From NCBI GenBank assembly GCA_036785705.1, contig JAWUZG010000366.1:186001-250000 (forward strand): a DNA stretch of 64,000 nucleotides, given 5' to 3'. Positions within the stretch are counted from its first letter, which is position 1; each line of letters opens with the position of its first letter. Source of the DNA: Acanthornis magna (lineage: Eukaryota; Chordata; Aves; Passeriformes; Acanthizidae). The translations under genes were made by a program, and so were the position numbers. Below, piece by piece: positions 46,677-60,965 of the stretch. The notes below the pieces were generated by a model. It was not told where the DNA came from. It did no database searches and was given only the letters and a program-made list of their open reading frames with translations.

Positions 46677-47045
46677 CAGCATAGACCTCCATGGGCTGCA
46701 GGGGGACAGCCAGCCTCACCATGAGATGCAGGGGAATCTCTACTCCGGTGCCTCTTTTTTCACTGACTCGAGTGTCTGCAGGGCTGTTTCTCTCCTTCTT
46801 ACGCCTTTGTCTGGCTGCAATTGTGCAGGTTTTTTTACCCCCCTTCTTAAATCTGTTATCCCAGAGGTATTACCACCATTGCTGATGGGCTTGTCCTTGG
46901 CCAATGGTGGATTTTTGGAGCTGGCATTTGCAGTGTTCAACATAGGGGAAGCTTCTGGCAGCTTCTCACAGAAGCTGTCCTTGTAGCCCCTCTGCTATCA
47001 AAACCTGGTCACACAAACCCAACACAGTTACAAAGGCCTGCTGTG
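46677..47045 (+). repeat. Passerine dispersed repeat
   Basis: GGCTGCAGGGGGACAGCC, GCAGGGGAATCTCTACTCCG, TTCTTAAATCTGTTATC and GCTTCTCACAGAAGCTGTCC follow in the order of a widespread songbird interspersed repeat, probably retrovirus-derived. The short frames here are not genes. Confidence 0.6.
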
Positions 47046-48189
47046 ATTCTCTATCAGAATGAAGCATGTTAGGATCCTTGTCCTGAAAAATCCAGAGTGG
47101 CTCTACTCGCCTGACATGCCTTGCTCCAGGACAGTGAAACTTGTAAACGTGCATTGGAAACATGACAGCTGTGACACTGTTGTGTTTCTGCCCTGCAGTC
47201 TTCAGGTGTTTCAAGGAAAAAGTGATGCTTTCTTAGCCTGTTTGCTGGAGTTGTGTGGTACCAAGACACTGTCTTACTTCCATGCAGAGAGTTCTAGGGT
47301 AAGGTCTTAAAATTGTTTTTCTGAGGTGTGGAGAGCAACTGAAGTTAAAGTACAGTGGATTGCTTGTACTTCGGGATTGCTTTCTTGTGTACGCTGGAAG
47401 TCTTTATTCTCAAAGAGAATTTTTATTAGCATGTCAGCTGTGGGTACTTCCTCTGTCCTTATTTTATTGTAGTTTGGCTGATTTTATCCAGATCTGTTAG
47501 GAAAACAAAGGTTTTCAACCTTTCCCTGTTGCTGTCAGGGAAACACTCCCCTGACTCCCTGTCAGGAGTGTTTTAAACCCATCACTGCCTTTGGCAGGAA
47601 GCTGAAGGTCTCACAGTTATAATGTTTGCGTGAGCTTCCTCAGCAGTATCACTGTTGGGATAGGTTGGTTGGGGAGTGCCAGTGCTGGAAAAGGCTGGAG
47701 TGTGGACTGCTTTTAGCACCAGAGATGTCAGTGAATGCATGTGAGAAAAGGCCTCAGAAGCCAGAAACCTGCTGTCAACTTAGCAGGGAACGGCCTTGGG
47801 CTTTCCAGTGCTCTGGGAGGTGGGACAAACCTCACAGATGGGACATGTCCTCCTTGTTCAGTCCAGACAATCTGCGTCGGAAAAATGACTTCATTCACAC
47901 AAATCTTCCTCATGAAATAAAGATCTGATGTAGTAAACCCAGTGACTGAACTGCATCAGAGCTTTATTTCATGATAGGGTGAGTCGTTATTGATGATGTG
48001 ATGATTTTTATGTCATGATGTGTTACGAATGGGTTTAAACACAGAAGAGCAAAGATAGCTAGATCTCTGTGAATAAAATGGATTGAACCCAGAAAGGTTT
48101 GAAATATAGCAAAAAAAAAAAAAAAGGTTAAAACCAAACGAGGTTAGATGTTGCTGCCAAAGAATCGATATATTTTATGTAACAGTAAA

Positions 48190-48355
48190 AAAGGCAAAGA
48201 GAAAGAAGGAAAGGAAGAAGGAAGGAAAGAAAGAGAAAGAAAAAGGGAAAGATAGAAAGAAAGAGAAGAAAGAGAAGAAAGAGAAGAAAGAGAAGAAAGA
48301 GAGAGAGAAAGAGAGAGAAAGAAAGAAAGAAAAAGAGAGAAAGAAAGAAGGAAGA
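48190..48355. repeat. GAAA/GAAGA polypurine microsatellite
   Basis: About 165 bp of A and G on the plus strand with GAAA, GAAGAAA and GAGA units. Confidence 0.92.
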
Positions 48356-49417
48356 GTAGGGCAGTTGGGCTCCTCTGTCTGCACAGCCTCGGACCAGAGG
48401 CTTTTTCACTACACACCCAAAACCTCTCTTCCCCCCACCCTTTGGTGTCAGGGTCTGTGCTGGCCTGGCAGCTGATAGCCCTGGGGCTATGGTCTCTACC
48501 CCAAAGGTGCTAAGCTTGACCCCTCTGTGAATGTGTTCTTTTCCTCCAGCCCGGAGTTTTTACTTTATCTTATCTCCATCAGCGCACAGTTCAGAGCTCC
48601 ATTCAGGGTTTTGGTGGTTTGCTCTGCAGCTTTTCTGTACAGTTCTGTACAGTTTTTTTGTACAGTTTTGCTACAATAGCCAGAAGTCCTTCATGAAGAT
48701 GTTTAAGCCATAAATTATAACATTTCAGTCTCCGATGTGATTTGAAGCCACCATTGATTTAACTGGTGGTCTTGTCCTTTGCTATCCTGTAAGGGGAGTA
48801 ACTTGTATCAGATATGATAGAGCATATGGTGTCCATTCCCTGCCTCACCTATCCTTGCTTGTCCCTTGTGCAGAGGGGCTGCATGATATTGGTTATCCCC
48901 CCAAAAATAGAGCAAATGCTCTACACATCGCTTTCCAGGCCTTTCATTGCCACTGAAGTCCAACAAAATTTTGGTATCTAGAGGTATGTGCTCTAACCCA
49001 GAAAGCAGCACCAAAGCTGATTATTATTTGGTGAAATTTATTTATTTTTCTTCAGAAAATATTTAGTCTCAATGACTTTGTAAACAGCTTGCTGTTTGCA
49101 TTTGGGGGATAAAACGAAGAAGTGATCCTCAAGAGAGCAATATCAGATTATTTGTTAAGGAAAAAGCTTTAATCCTTGTTAATTGCATGATTTAGAGTCT
49201 TCTGTCATTATCATAGTTGTTTAAAGACAAGTCTTTCCCTTTAAGTAGTGCAAACCCCCCCAATTTTTAAAAATCCATTCCTTAAAAAGCAAACAAAAAA
49301 CCACCTTGCTTCTCCTGAGGGCAAGGCAATGCCACATCAAAAGAAGGTGGATAATGAGAGAACGTAGGATGTAATGTTGAAATTTGAAAAAACAATCCAA
49401 AAAACGTTCCGCTGACC

Positions 49418-49740
49418 GAGCTATGTGTTGAGCCTGGAGACAGGAAGGCTCAGGGGCAATTTTATCACTGTGTATAAATACCTAATTAGAGAGAATGAAA
49501 ATGGTGGAGCTATACTCTTCTCAGCAGTGCCCACTGATGGTACAGGAGGCAATGGGCAGAAATAAAAACCCCATGAAGTTCCATCCGAACAAAAGAAAAA
49601 GCTTTTTCTCTCTTAGGGTGATCAGCTACTGGAAAAGGTTGTATAAAGTCTCCATCTGTGGAGATACTCAAGACCTGATGGGGCACGATCCTGGGCAGCC
49701 TGCTCTAGGCAGCCTGTCTGAGCAGGGGCAGAAGCTCTCT
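49418..49740 (+). mobile_element. CR1 LINE 3' fragment
   Basis: Recognisable tail: GCCTGGAGACAGGAAGGCTC, then GGGCAATTTTATCACTGTGT, GTGATCAGCTACTGGAAAAG and GATCCTGGGCAGCCTGCTCT. The order and spacing match the CR1 3' untranslated end. Diverged and 5'-truncated. Confidence 0.8.
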
Positions 49741-52700
49741 CCAGCCGTCTTCAATGTTTTTGTGAATTGCATTGGAATTCACTGTGCGCAAAAGATGCGA
49801 ACTGTCCATACCATGTAGGGTGGGTAATTGCTTAGGAGGTAAGCAGCTGGTTTTCAGCACTGTTTCAGACTTTCTGAGGTGCAGGGACTTGCATGAAGTT
49901 AGGCTCTGAGAAAGTTTCCTTGCTACGAACTTCTGCATGTGGCACATGTCCCTGAATTCATACCAGAGTCCTCCCAGTGGAGGAGCATGTTGTGATACAG
50001 AGCATATTGCAGGCTCTGTACAATGTTGTCGAGGTTGGTTGGGCTCTCTAGAATGAGAAGCTCTGGTTTTCCATGGGTGTGCAGGTTGGTCTGAGCTTGG
50101 TCTTCCAAATATTATCATGCAGCTGAAAACAGAGATCTATGCTCAACAGATGGTCAGAGAGCACATCTTTGGGGTTTTTTTAACCCATACTTATAGATTC
50201 CCCAAATAAGTATTTGGAAGGTTTGAGCTAAGGCCTGAATCAGCTCATACCTTCCTTTCAATACAGATCATATGCTTAATTCTTAGAGAGCTTTATAAGT
50301 AGTGGTTTCAGAGAAATTAGTAGTTCTGTACACATAAGCTTGTTGGCATCTTTTCCAATATAATTGTTGGTATTTTAATACGGTACTGCTTTGGAGTGGG
50401 ACAGGACTAAACCACATCAAATACATGCTCTATTTGCCCAAATGAGTTTATTCCTGCAGCTTTTTTTGGTTGTTTGTTTGTTAATTTTTTTCTTTTTCTT
50501 TTTTTCTTCTGATGAATAGCTAACTACTAGCAGACCAACATTCTTAGTAGAAGCTTATATCAACCTCAATTTTTGTCATTTTGGCTTTTAGTCATCATAA
50601 TGTTATCTTCTGCAGTTGTTTTAATGAAAACACAGCACATCCTGTCCAGACTTAAAAAAACATTCTCTCAATGAAAGATTTGGTGCAGAATGTTCTTTCT
50701 ACAGATTTCTATCACTATTCATACTTCTAAACAAATATTTACCTTACAATGAGATTCATTCTGAGAGCTTCTAAACACATATTGTTTTTCAGGCTATATA
50801 TGCAGAATCTAATAAAGGAGAGAAATATAATTTCTAAGTGCTGAAATGCATACCAGCATATACAAACCAATAACCAGCCCAGTATGATCTGAAGAAATGA
50901 CTTCCCCCTATACAGTGCATGTTCTTTAAAGAGAGCAACCACTGCTTTCTTGCTCATTGTAATTCACACTGCGTCCAGCACTACTGGAAAACTAATGAAA
51001 ATGCTGGGAGTATAAGGCTTTATTTTACTGTTGAGAATTCTCAGTGGTTACAATATTATGTTGTGCCTAATTCTCCTGGTACCCCATTTTTTTAACGGTG
51101 ATTGCTATTTTCAACCCAGTGATCCATTTCATGCATTAGCCCCCTAAGAGCTGGATGTACCATGTAGCACAAAGGAGCTTTCAGAGCAAAATGCTTTTAC
51201 TGGATAATTTGTAAACAGGAAAAATCTGCTCAATCAGTTAGAAATCTTACAAGCAGAGGCTCACTGGCATGGAAATCTGGGAAGCAGAGCCTTTTAAGTC
51301 CACCTCAAGGAAGATCAAAGTGAAAGAATAAAGGGAGGAGGTGCTGGTTTAATTTTTTCATCTGAGACTGCATGATATGAAGTGATGCAACTGTTGCCAT
51401 AGTAAAGTTATATCGAATTGACTACAAGCCAGTCAACACCACTGTGTAATATTCCCCCCCACCCCCACAAGCAAAGCAGGATAAACACTTCTTGATTGAT
51501 TTTGTTTTCCCCCTTATAATAAGAAATTATAGGAACTGATTTTAGAACTCTCTTAAAACTATAATTGCCAGCAGTGAAAAGTCAGCTAATATTTTTTGGA
51601 TTGGGGCATACTGTTTCAGATACTGTTTCAGCTATAATTCATCTTTTTCTCAAAATTGTCATTCATGAAGCACCTTCAGTTGTCAACTGTGAGATAAAGG
51701 AGTCATCTGCTCAGTTAACTGGGGGAGTATTAAAATATGGAAGATAATACCACTAGAATATTTTAAATGGTATCTATACACATCTGTTTAAGTTTTGGCA
51801 GAATTTACTTTCATCCTTGCCTTGTTACTCAAGTGTAATTTATAATGCATCTGAAGAATTCCCTTATCTCCCTCTCTACTTCACCCAGCATATGCATACA
51901 TGCAGGCATTGAGAGACCAGGAAATATCATGTCATGGCCTCTGTTACACAGTGTCTAATTTTACAGGATGTCTAGGAGGGTGTGGCAATAAAATGTGGTG
52001 GCTATAAAATAAAAAATAACTTCTAGTTGTGTTAGTGTTCATATTTGCATGGTTCAGGAGTTCAGTTGAGATTATACAGTGGGGTCAATATCTGAAGTGT
52101 TGCAACATTGTCAAAGCCATTAAAACATCAAACAAATTTGAATTCCTGTGACCAGAGCAGCCAGACACACAGAGGCTCATCGATATTAAGATCTATTTCT
52201 AACAGTGCCCTCCTGCTGTGTAGGAGGTGAGGGGCGACAGCCTTATTCAGAGGCCTTCTTTTACTTCAGAGGTTCTTAATTTCTTCTTGTTGCAGCACTT
52301 GAAAACTTTGAGGAACACCTTAGGGGCCAGATGCTGCAGTGTGAACCGAAACTTCCACCTCCACTTGAGAGTGTTGAGTGCCCCAGCTGACCTCCAGGTG
52401 CTGTTTTCTGTCAGCTGCTGTGCCTGTGCCATGTCTGCTGCTCTCCAGGGTTGTTTGAGAAGCACAGTGCATCTCTCGTGGCTCTCAATTGTGACTAATC
52501 TTGCTTCAGGCAACTGATACCCTCACTAATGCGATTTGCTCTTTCAACTCTTCCGGAGAGACAGGTGTACTTTAAGGGACTTTATTTTATTTGAAAGGGC
52601 TTCATGTGCTTATTTTGTGCTGTTGCTTTAGAGGGGGGAGGAGGCAAATTGGATAAGCGTTTCTTGCCCACTGAGGGCAAGGGATGCTGATGTTGCTCCT

Positions 52701-53800
52701 AAACTTGCTGAAGATCTATCTCCCTCATGGCTGTATGGCACAGACAGGCTTCTCCATCAATGCTGAAGGCTTGGCCATGGCAGGAGGGTTGACCATGGCC
52801 ATTATTTTGGAGAATAGGTGGTGCCCTCTATGCCTAAAACCTGTCTTTGTTTGTCCCAAATATCCAGGTTGAAAATAGATGAGTGATTAACTTTTTTAAA
52901 ATGAAAACTGCAGCAATCTCCTTCCTACATCATTAGCTGTCTGAGAAATCACAGGTGTTCTCTATTTTTGCAGTGAAGTTATGCAGGTGTTAAACTTGCC
53001 TGGTTTTGTGATAGAGCTAAGTATCTTAAATCAGCAACAAGCTGAACTCCCTGCTTGCAATTGGCCCCAAGACTTTGAATTTGATTGGATACTTTAAAGG
53101 GAGCAGGCTTTAAGAACAGCTTTCTTGTGTTAGAAGCTTAGAATCCACTTAAAAGATGAGAAACAAGAAATAAAAGCAATAAAAATATTATTTGAAGGGA
53201 GCCTGGGAGAAGTGGAACAGCTGTAGATACTTGTGGCCCACCCCATCGTTCAGAGAGTGCAGTGTGACACAGCAACAGCGAAGCCCTAGAAAATTAAATG
53301 CTGCTCATTGATGTGCACAGGAAAGTGCAGATTTGAAAATTTCACAAATAAGCAGTGGACATCCTTATCCTTGGCAAACTGGGAAGCAAAAGCTCAGGGG
53401 TATAGAGAGAAATGAGAACAGGCCAGAGAGCACTTGGTGGTGAAAGAGCCTTTGTGAGTGGAGAGAACAGGAGAAACCAAAGTGAGCCCAAAAAGTCAGG
53501 TGGCCTGGTCACAGTGATGCAGCTAGGATCCCCCACAGCATCATGTGGAAATGGATAGGAGTGAGGAACAACCTCATTTGTAAAAGGTAAGACTTATTCT
53601 TGCAGCCTGTTGTAGCTAAAAAAGTTTTTTTATTGTTTAAGTCTGCACACACACAGAGATAAGTTTCTGCTGTGAAAGTGTATGAATATGCTTGAAAAAT
53701 TGGTCAACCTGAGTGTTTGCTGTTTCATTTCATTTAAAACAAATGTCTAGTAAATAACTTTTCCTTATTTTTTCTTTACCTCTTTATTAGAGACAGCTCT
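49741..53800. other. No recognisable gene
   Basis: A/T-rich sequence with scattered frames under 140 codons, none with a family motif or exon pair. No CpG island or tRNA-like structure was recognised. Confidence 0.4.
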
Positions 53801-53863
53801 GGTTAGCTGTGGTTTATTAGCTGTGGTTTATTAGCTGTGGTTTATTAGCTGTGGTTATTCAGA
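53801..53863. repeat. 17-bp tandem repeat, four copies
   Basis: TTAGCTGTGGTTTATTA repeats about four times in a row, the last one incomplete. Confidence 0.88.
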
Positions 53864-54988
53864 TGTCCCCTTTCTTCGCTAGCTGATGTTTTTCTGCATT
53901 CTCTGAAAGCATGTCAGAGTGCTGCAGCGTTCAATTGCTTTTGACAAGGAATGTTGATTCTCCTTATGTCCTCCACCCTCATATAAAAATAAGGCTTTGG
54001 TAGTCAGCAGTGTCCCCGGGGAGGCCTTGTTCTGCAAAATATAGAAAAGATTGAGGTGATTGGTAAGGGGGTGGTATGGTACCATCTTCATTCTGCTGCC
54101 ATGTTATCTACTGAAGAGCTTTCTTATTAAGGCATTGGCCTGATATGTTTATGCTAGTGAGGTAGGAATTAGAAAAACTGTTGTTGAAGAAGCATCTGTC
54201 AGCTGAGTTGCACTGACTTATCACTATTGATTAGCCAGTGCTTATCGTTATGTCTATCGACTGCTTTTGTGGTCTGGCATTTTTAAGGGATTGTTTTCTT
54301 TTATGGCATCCTCTGGCTGTTACCAGTAAGACAAAGCCTCCTGTATTTCAAATGAGCTCACTCATTCTTTTTCATTGTATTTTCTATTACAACCATTATC
54401 TTAGATCATGTAGATGTAATAGAAACAATGTTTATAGGAAACAGTTCAATCTCTATGAAAAGGAAACCTTTCTAGATTCTACCCTATGAGAAAGAAAGAT
54501 TGTTGTTCTTTTAAGGAGATAAAATGGGAAAAAAATAACAGGCCACAAATAAAGCATGTGTTACAGAAAGAGCACCATATCTCGTACTTCTTTAAGGCAA
54601 AATTTGGCCCCTTAATTTACATAATAAGAATGTAACCAGAGTAGCACCACCAACATCAATGTTATGCTGGGCTGACTCTGGATCAGAACTGCACACAAAA
54701 ATTTAGCCTTCTTGTGAGCAAGTGGTGAAGGTAATGTGGAATATGCGTATTATTGGTGGGCTCTGTTTGTCTTGATGGTTGAGATTATATTTTCAAGATT
54801 ATGGAGGGCCTTTGTGTAAAGAGCCTACTGCCCCTCTCCTGCCAAGGATTTTCTCTGCTCCTTTTCCTAGTATTTTGCTAACTTTTACAAAGGCGGAATA
54901 CATGGAGTTGACATTTTCACCACTAAACCTTAGTGGATTCAATGCTCATATTCTAGCCTTGTGTTTGGAGGAAAAAACCCAAAAACTT

Positions 54989-55007
54989 AAAAAAAAAAAA
55001 AAAAAAA
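54989..55007. repeat. Poly-A run
   Basis: Nineteen consecutive A following AACTT. No LINE or processed pseudogene could be recognised in front of it. Confidence 0.85.
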
Positions 55008-55535
55008 GTTAGATGTCTCTTTCCTGATTATTGATGAGAGCTGTATTTTGGGTGATAAAATACAGAGGAGATGCAAAGGTTGCTTCATCAGAAGAAAACA
55101 GCAGGAGCAAGTCTCTTGAGGATTGCCCCCCTCTGTAGCTGTTGCAGAGAAAGCAGACCTTGATAAACCCTGTGCACAGGTCAGAGCTTTCTCCAAGCCT
55201 GAGAATTACTAATGGGAATCCATTTTTCCCTCTAGAGATAGCCAAAGGAGGAATGGGCTGACTGGCTATTAAATGAATGTGGCTTTAAATGTAGACAGGC
55301 ATTTAAAGCCTTCTGCCATACAAATTAGAATTTCTGCTTACGGAATCACATTTTCATGGAATATTTTTCATATGAAAATGCAGTTAGCCTAAGCCCTCCA
55401 CTTTCAGACAGTGTTTAGAAAGAAGTGTTATGCTCCTAGAAAGGAAAAGAAATGCTGTTCTTTTCATTATGCACTTTAACTTTTCAGTGTCTTTATGCAT
55501 TCACTTTTATTTATTATTGCAGGTGAAAATGATGT

Positions 55536-55612
55536 CTTTTTTTTTTTTTTTTTTTTTTTGTCTTTTTTTTTTTTTTTTTTTTTTTGGTTGGGGTTTTTTT
55601 TTTTTTTTTTGT
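55536..55612. repeat. Poly-T tract
   Basis: Three long T runs broken by GTC and GGTTGGGG, about 77 bp in all. It could be the tail of a minus-strand insertion, but no body was identified to its right. Confidence 0.85.
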
Positions 55613-58600
55613 TAAGTGGCCTGGAGAAAGAGTATGCATTGGTGGGAACTTCAGACAGTAATGGTAAATATTGAGATATCTGTGTCACTAATCTGTTTGC
55701 ACTTACATGAAACTTAGGTAATGGCAATGTAGTTCCTGATCAGTGAATGAAGGACTTAGAAATTAGAAAATAACTTCTGTCAGGAAAGATGAAAAACTAA
55801 ATGGACTTTGTCTCCCTTATAAAATGTTGTAGTGTCATTGATTCAAAATTTTTATGTGATGGATGAGCTCACATATATAGCAAAGAATTGCCAAAGCTTA
55901 CTGTAAAGTCTCATAAACTCTCTATATGGAGAAATGCTGCAATGGTAACTTTCTCAGACCAAGGAGTTTAGAATTATATGCTATCTGTGTCTAACACCAC
56001 TGACAATCAGTACAGATATAGAACCCAGTTCTACAAATTTCTCTTTGATTTTATGGATGTTGGGATTTAACAGAAAATTTTTTTTTGTTCAAATCTCAGC
56101 ACAGTAGGCTAAAGGCTTCTTGCCACCAAGAGAGGTGAAATAAGGGCAGTAAAATGTTGGTAAGCAAGCAACTTTTCACCTTCTCTTTCAGATTTCACTC
56201 TCCTATAATTATTTTAGACATTTCATACTGCATGGCAATAATAATAGTACTGAAATTTATCTGAATGAAATGAGATTTTTTTTTCTTATTATTTAATTCA
56301 CTTTCTGTGAGTCTTTATTTTCCTCTTTCCCTCTGCATTTTTTTTAATCGTTATTCATTTTTGTTCAGTGCTAGTAGTGTAACAATTCCTGGAATATACT
56401 TTAGAGATTGTGCAGTGAAGGCTCAGAAGATTTCTGAAGTTTGAAAAACACTGAAATTTCCAGTAGACCAGAGAGGCTTATAAAAAATTTCCTATAAAAT
56501 ATTATCATAGCTTATTCCTACCTCTCCAGTGGGCTGCCCAAAAGAGCTTTCATGGCTGCATGCCATTAGTCACTGAAACTATACGATAAAATAGTTTTGC
56601 TGTAGTTTTGGAGAACCCCAAGAAGCAAGGACTGAAGTTACTTCCACACTTGCCTTCCGTGTCTGTACATAGAAGCAGATGATTGTCCTCTAATGTAGGG
56701 CCTTGAGAGGGATGTAGCTTTGAGAGGGAGAGAACAGTTGCTGTGAGACTGGTGTTTTGGGTTTTCTGTAGGGGTAGTCAGACCTGTGTGAGATGGGAAA
56801 AGCTCCTGGTGGAGACATGGAGGGTTCAGCTCTGGTGAATATGGGAGAAAGCACTTTGCATTGACTTCATGTTTACAAAATTGAAATATTTCCAAAACCT
56901 ACTGTAAAGTGGAGATAAAATAATATGTAAGATTTTATCTTATATAAAGATGTAAAAACACTCCAGGTGTGAATTGAAATTAGTTAATAATACTTAGCAA
57001 AAGCACAATGCCTTCAAAGATGTACTGTCATTGAAAACTGTTTTAATGATAATTTTTTGGTCAGCTGTTGTAGCATTTCTCTTTTAAAGGAAAACTTTAA
57101 TGGCAATTTATATATGCTTTTAAATGTAGTGGGTCTCTCTGAAAGAAATTTGAAAGCCAACAAGATAGGATAGGTTGACATAAGAAAAACAGTGCTAATG
57201 AATAATAATATGCATTATGCCATTAATGATAAGTCGTCCCTTACAGTGCAGGAAAATAAAGGGGAGGTCACCAGAGAGAAAAGAATGAACAAAAATGTGT
57301 CTGTATATACAGAGAGGCTGTCCTCTCTCCCTCCTCCTCAGGCATCCTACATCTGAAATCCTTTCTCTTGATAGGAAACTAATTACACAGAGGTTGCCAA
57401 CCCTGTTCTCTTTCAAGTATTAAAACAGTGGAGCATCTTTCTCAGTCCAGGTAGTAATTAGTAGTCACCTAGTTGCAAGGCAAGCGCAGTGTTATAGGTG
57501 TTCTGCTCAGAGAGCATTGATTTGAATGAGAGCAGTAGAAGAGTTCACTTAAATTCCTGATGAAATTTTTTTAGTTCTTCATCATGTGCCTGATTTCCCC
57601 TGTAGTACATTGCTTTTTCTCATGCCCCCTGTCTCTATGCTACCTACTGCTTATTTTGCTGTCTGCTGTGTAGTCATTCATGGAACTCGTGGGTCTGTGA
57701 GATGTGCAGTCTTCCCTCCCTTTGGCTGATGGATTATTACTGTTAATACTTCCACTCAAGTCTGGGGACTGTTTTGGGCGAAGCAGCCGTGAGCTAGAGG
57801 AACAGTTCTCTTCATCTGTGAAGAGCTGAACATGCACTTGGTAGTCCCCATGATGTTAAATAGATAAGCTGCTTTAATAAACCGATTCTGGCCAAATCAG
57901 TCTAAAAGGCTGCAGTCTAGAAGGCTGTTTCTCGTTTTTAATGCTTTTGGAAAGCCAGAGATTAATTAACTTCACTCCTCTTGAAAACAGGAAATCTGTG
58001 CAACAGCTACCAACTATATCTTTAATTATTGCATGCTCTGGAATCAAAACTGTATGTGGTTTATGAAGTCAGCTCTGTTTCAACAGCATAAACAATTTCT
58101 TGAAATGGAATTTTAAAACTTAGCACTGTAATGCTATTGTTTGCCTTGCTGATCATAAATGACTGACACGTTCTGGTGTGTTCCCTTCACTTTCTCAATC
58201 CTTTCCTATTTACTCATGGACTGTAGTTGGTTAATAGGACACTCATGCCAAGGAGGATCTTTATAGATCTCAAGACCTGGCTATGTGTCCATGTATGAAC
58301 ACACAATTTCACATGCCTGAAATCAATGTCAGGATTTCTTCAAAATTCTATAGTAGACATTCTACAATGTCTGCAATTTAGACCATTCTCTAAATTTGTA
58401 GAAAAGAAATGGAGAAAAGGAAAGAGAACCACATGTGGAAAAAAAAAATCCCATGAAACAAAATTATTATAAAATCAGGCAAATATTCAAATAATGGCAG
58501 GGTTTGTTCTTACAGTTTGCCTGAACTCTCTTTCTCTTTTATTCTACTGGTGTGTATTGTATGGAGCTGGCGCTTACTGGTATTGTCTGCTAGAGTATTG

Positions 58601-60965
58601 AACAAAGTCCTGGTGAAGTGAGCAGTCTCCTAGAAACTTGTGGTTTAGCACCCAGCCTTTTCTTCGTCTGCTTCTGAAACATCACATGTTCCATTTTTCA
58701 CTGTTGAGAGAAGTCTGTACTATGCTTAAGAAAGTCGATGTCATTGAAGAAGTACTTGTAACAGTTTCTGAATTTTCTTTTCAGACAAGACTGGCTATGT
58801 ATTTAATTATTAATTTTAATTATTTATAGATTTGGAACCAAATATTCGAGTCTCTCTACAAATGATTCTTCTGGATATGAAAGACTTCTCCATGTGCACC
58901 TTGAAGCATGGACCGCTTCATGGCAACACTTTCTGTTGAAAGCGTGCTTTAGATGGCTGTATTGAGTAATCCTTCTTATCACTGTTTTGTTTCATCCTGT
59001 GCAAACCAATAAGTCCTAATTCTCAATGTGCATTTTTCAGAATATCTGGGGGTTTGTTTCAGAGTTTTGGAAAATTGATAAAAATTTGGGAGGGCTTTTA
59101 GGGGGAAAGAGGGGAAGGCAGCAGATGATTTAGGTGAGTGACAGACTTGGCTTGGTGCTATATGACTTTGTACACTTAGATAAACTCTTTTCTGTGTACT
59201 GTTATGTGTATGTTATTGTTCAGGGTGGCTGTAGAAGTAAGTTTGGTGATTTCTTTAGATCTCAGTTCTTCCCTGGGCTATTCTGTAAGTGGGATAACAT
59301 TGCAGCAGGAGCAGTGTCAGTATGCAGAATCAATGTATGCCAGCAACAGGAGAGGGCCACAATGCAGGGGTGGTTTTCCAGACGCTTATATGAGGGACTC
59401 CATATTTTTTGTCCCAGTTTCAGTGGATGTATAACAGATAGTTAAAAGAGGATTTATTAGTCACTGGCCATTCTGCAGGCTAGAGGACATGGAAAGTGAC
59501 CCACTTCCCACTTCTCCAGGTGACTTTTTTTTTCAAGAGTGGTGCTTCTATTTTATTCATTTTTATAGATAAATACATGGAGTTTAAAGGATGGTTATCC
59601 TATTCCTCCCATGAGTAGTGTGTTTGTTTTAAAATACATAAATAAATGAAACATTGTTATTCTATATGTTGGTTTGGTTCTCTCTAGTTATTCTTTGGGA
59701 TTTAAAATGTGCACCTTTGTGTGTTTGTATATACAGAAGTACATGCTTTTAGTGATTGAAGGCTTTGTTAATAGTGTGGAAAATTTTCATTTAAACTTTG
59801 CCACCCATAAAAATTGGTATAGTTTACATTCAGAGTTGTCTTCTGTTTTTTGGTGTTTTCTATGGTTGTGTGGGCTTTTGAGATCAGCTTTATGCCATTA
59901 CAATTGTTGGCAGGTATTCAAGCCTTAAAATAATTGCCCATCTGTGTGACTCTCAGTGAAAAATTAACCATTCAGAAAGAGTAGCTGTGACATAATTTGA
60001 AGTCTGATTTGACAACATGTAAGATAACAGAGGAAAGTGAGAGGTAACATAATACACAGTCTATCAAGTAAGATTGTTCATACATCTCTGAATTAATGAT
60101 TCACAGAAATGGCAACTTCAAGAAGCAAGAGCCAAAAAAATCCAAGCAGAATTTAAAGAAAACTCTGAACATGAAAGAAGATGTAATCAAATGTTTCTTA
60201 GCAGAAAAAACTGTACAGAGAGGAACACAAAGTTTGTGTGTGTGTTGGGGGGCAGTCAGGGGGTCAGAAAGGGCTGGAGGGGAAAAGAAAAAGTAGTATT
60301 GGAGAGAAATAGGGAGAGAAAAAAGTATTCTTGCTGTTTGTGGGAAGCCAAAGTTTGTGAGAATCAGTTTTCCGATAAACTGCTGGTTTTGGTCAGTGAT
60401 TAAGGGACGATAATATCTTTCTCTGAACCCTTAACTCTCGTAACTCATTACTTGGATGAATGTCAAGATACTGATAGGGGTTTCTACTGCAGCTGTGTGT
60501 CTGAATGTTACCTGTTTGCTCTAATCCATTCAGAGTGAGCTGAAAAAAAGTGTCACCTCTTTTGGGGTGATCCGTGCTGCATGTAGCATCCTCCTGTGCC
60601 TGAAGCATATAGACTAGACAGGAACTTCTCTGTCTTCAGATACCAAAACTCTGTACCATTAACAATTCCACCCCCACACCTGTATTAGAACCTAATGTTT
60701 CCTCAAGGTCTGAGGTCAGGCCCACTAGTGGAGAAATTGCCGTGGTTAAAGACAGAGCAGTAGGGTTAGATGGGACTGGTTGCAGCAAGCACAGCAGAGG
60801 TGTATGGTTTGGTCTTTGAAGCCCCAGCTCTATTTCCCACCTCCAGGTTATGAAGTGCTTTGAGGCAGTTGAAAGACCTTTGGCTGCACCGGAAACTCCA
60901 ATTATGTCAAAATTGAGTACTCTTGTTTCCTCCATGTTTGAAAAATATATCTTCCCAATCAGCTC
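55613..60965. other. No recognisable gene
   Basis: Uniform A/T-rich intergenic or intronic sequence; only short frames without family resemblance. I checked for the missing FBXO15 and SEMA4D exons and did not see them. Confidence 0.4.

Noticed and set aside
47059..47310. 83-codon frame as a further FBXO15 exon
   Set aside because: The residues do not resemble the expected FBXO15 continuation, and the frame begins at the edge of a dispersed repeat.
48128..48416. Phe/Ser/Leu-rich minus-strand frames of 69-93 codons
   Set aside because: They are translations of the GAAA microsatellite.
58638..58940. Possible C-terminal FBXO15 exon near 58.8 kb (a weak HVHLEAW resemblance)
   Set aside because: Only a handful of residues fit, stops precede it, and no convincing acceptor in the right phase was found.
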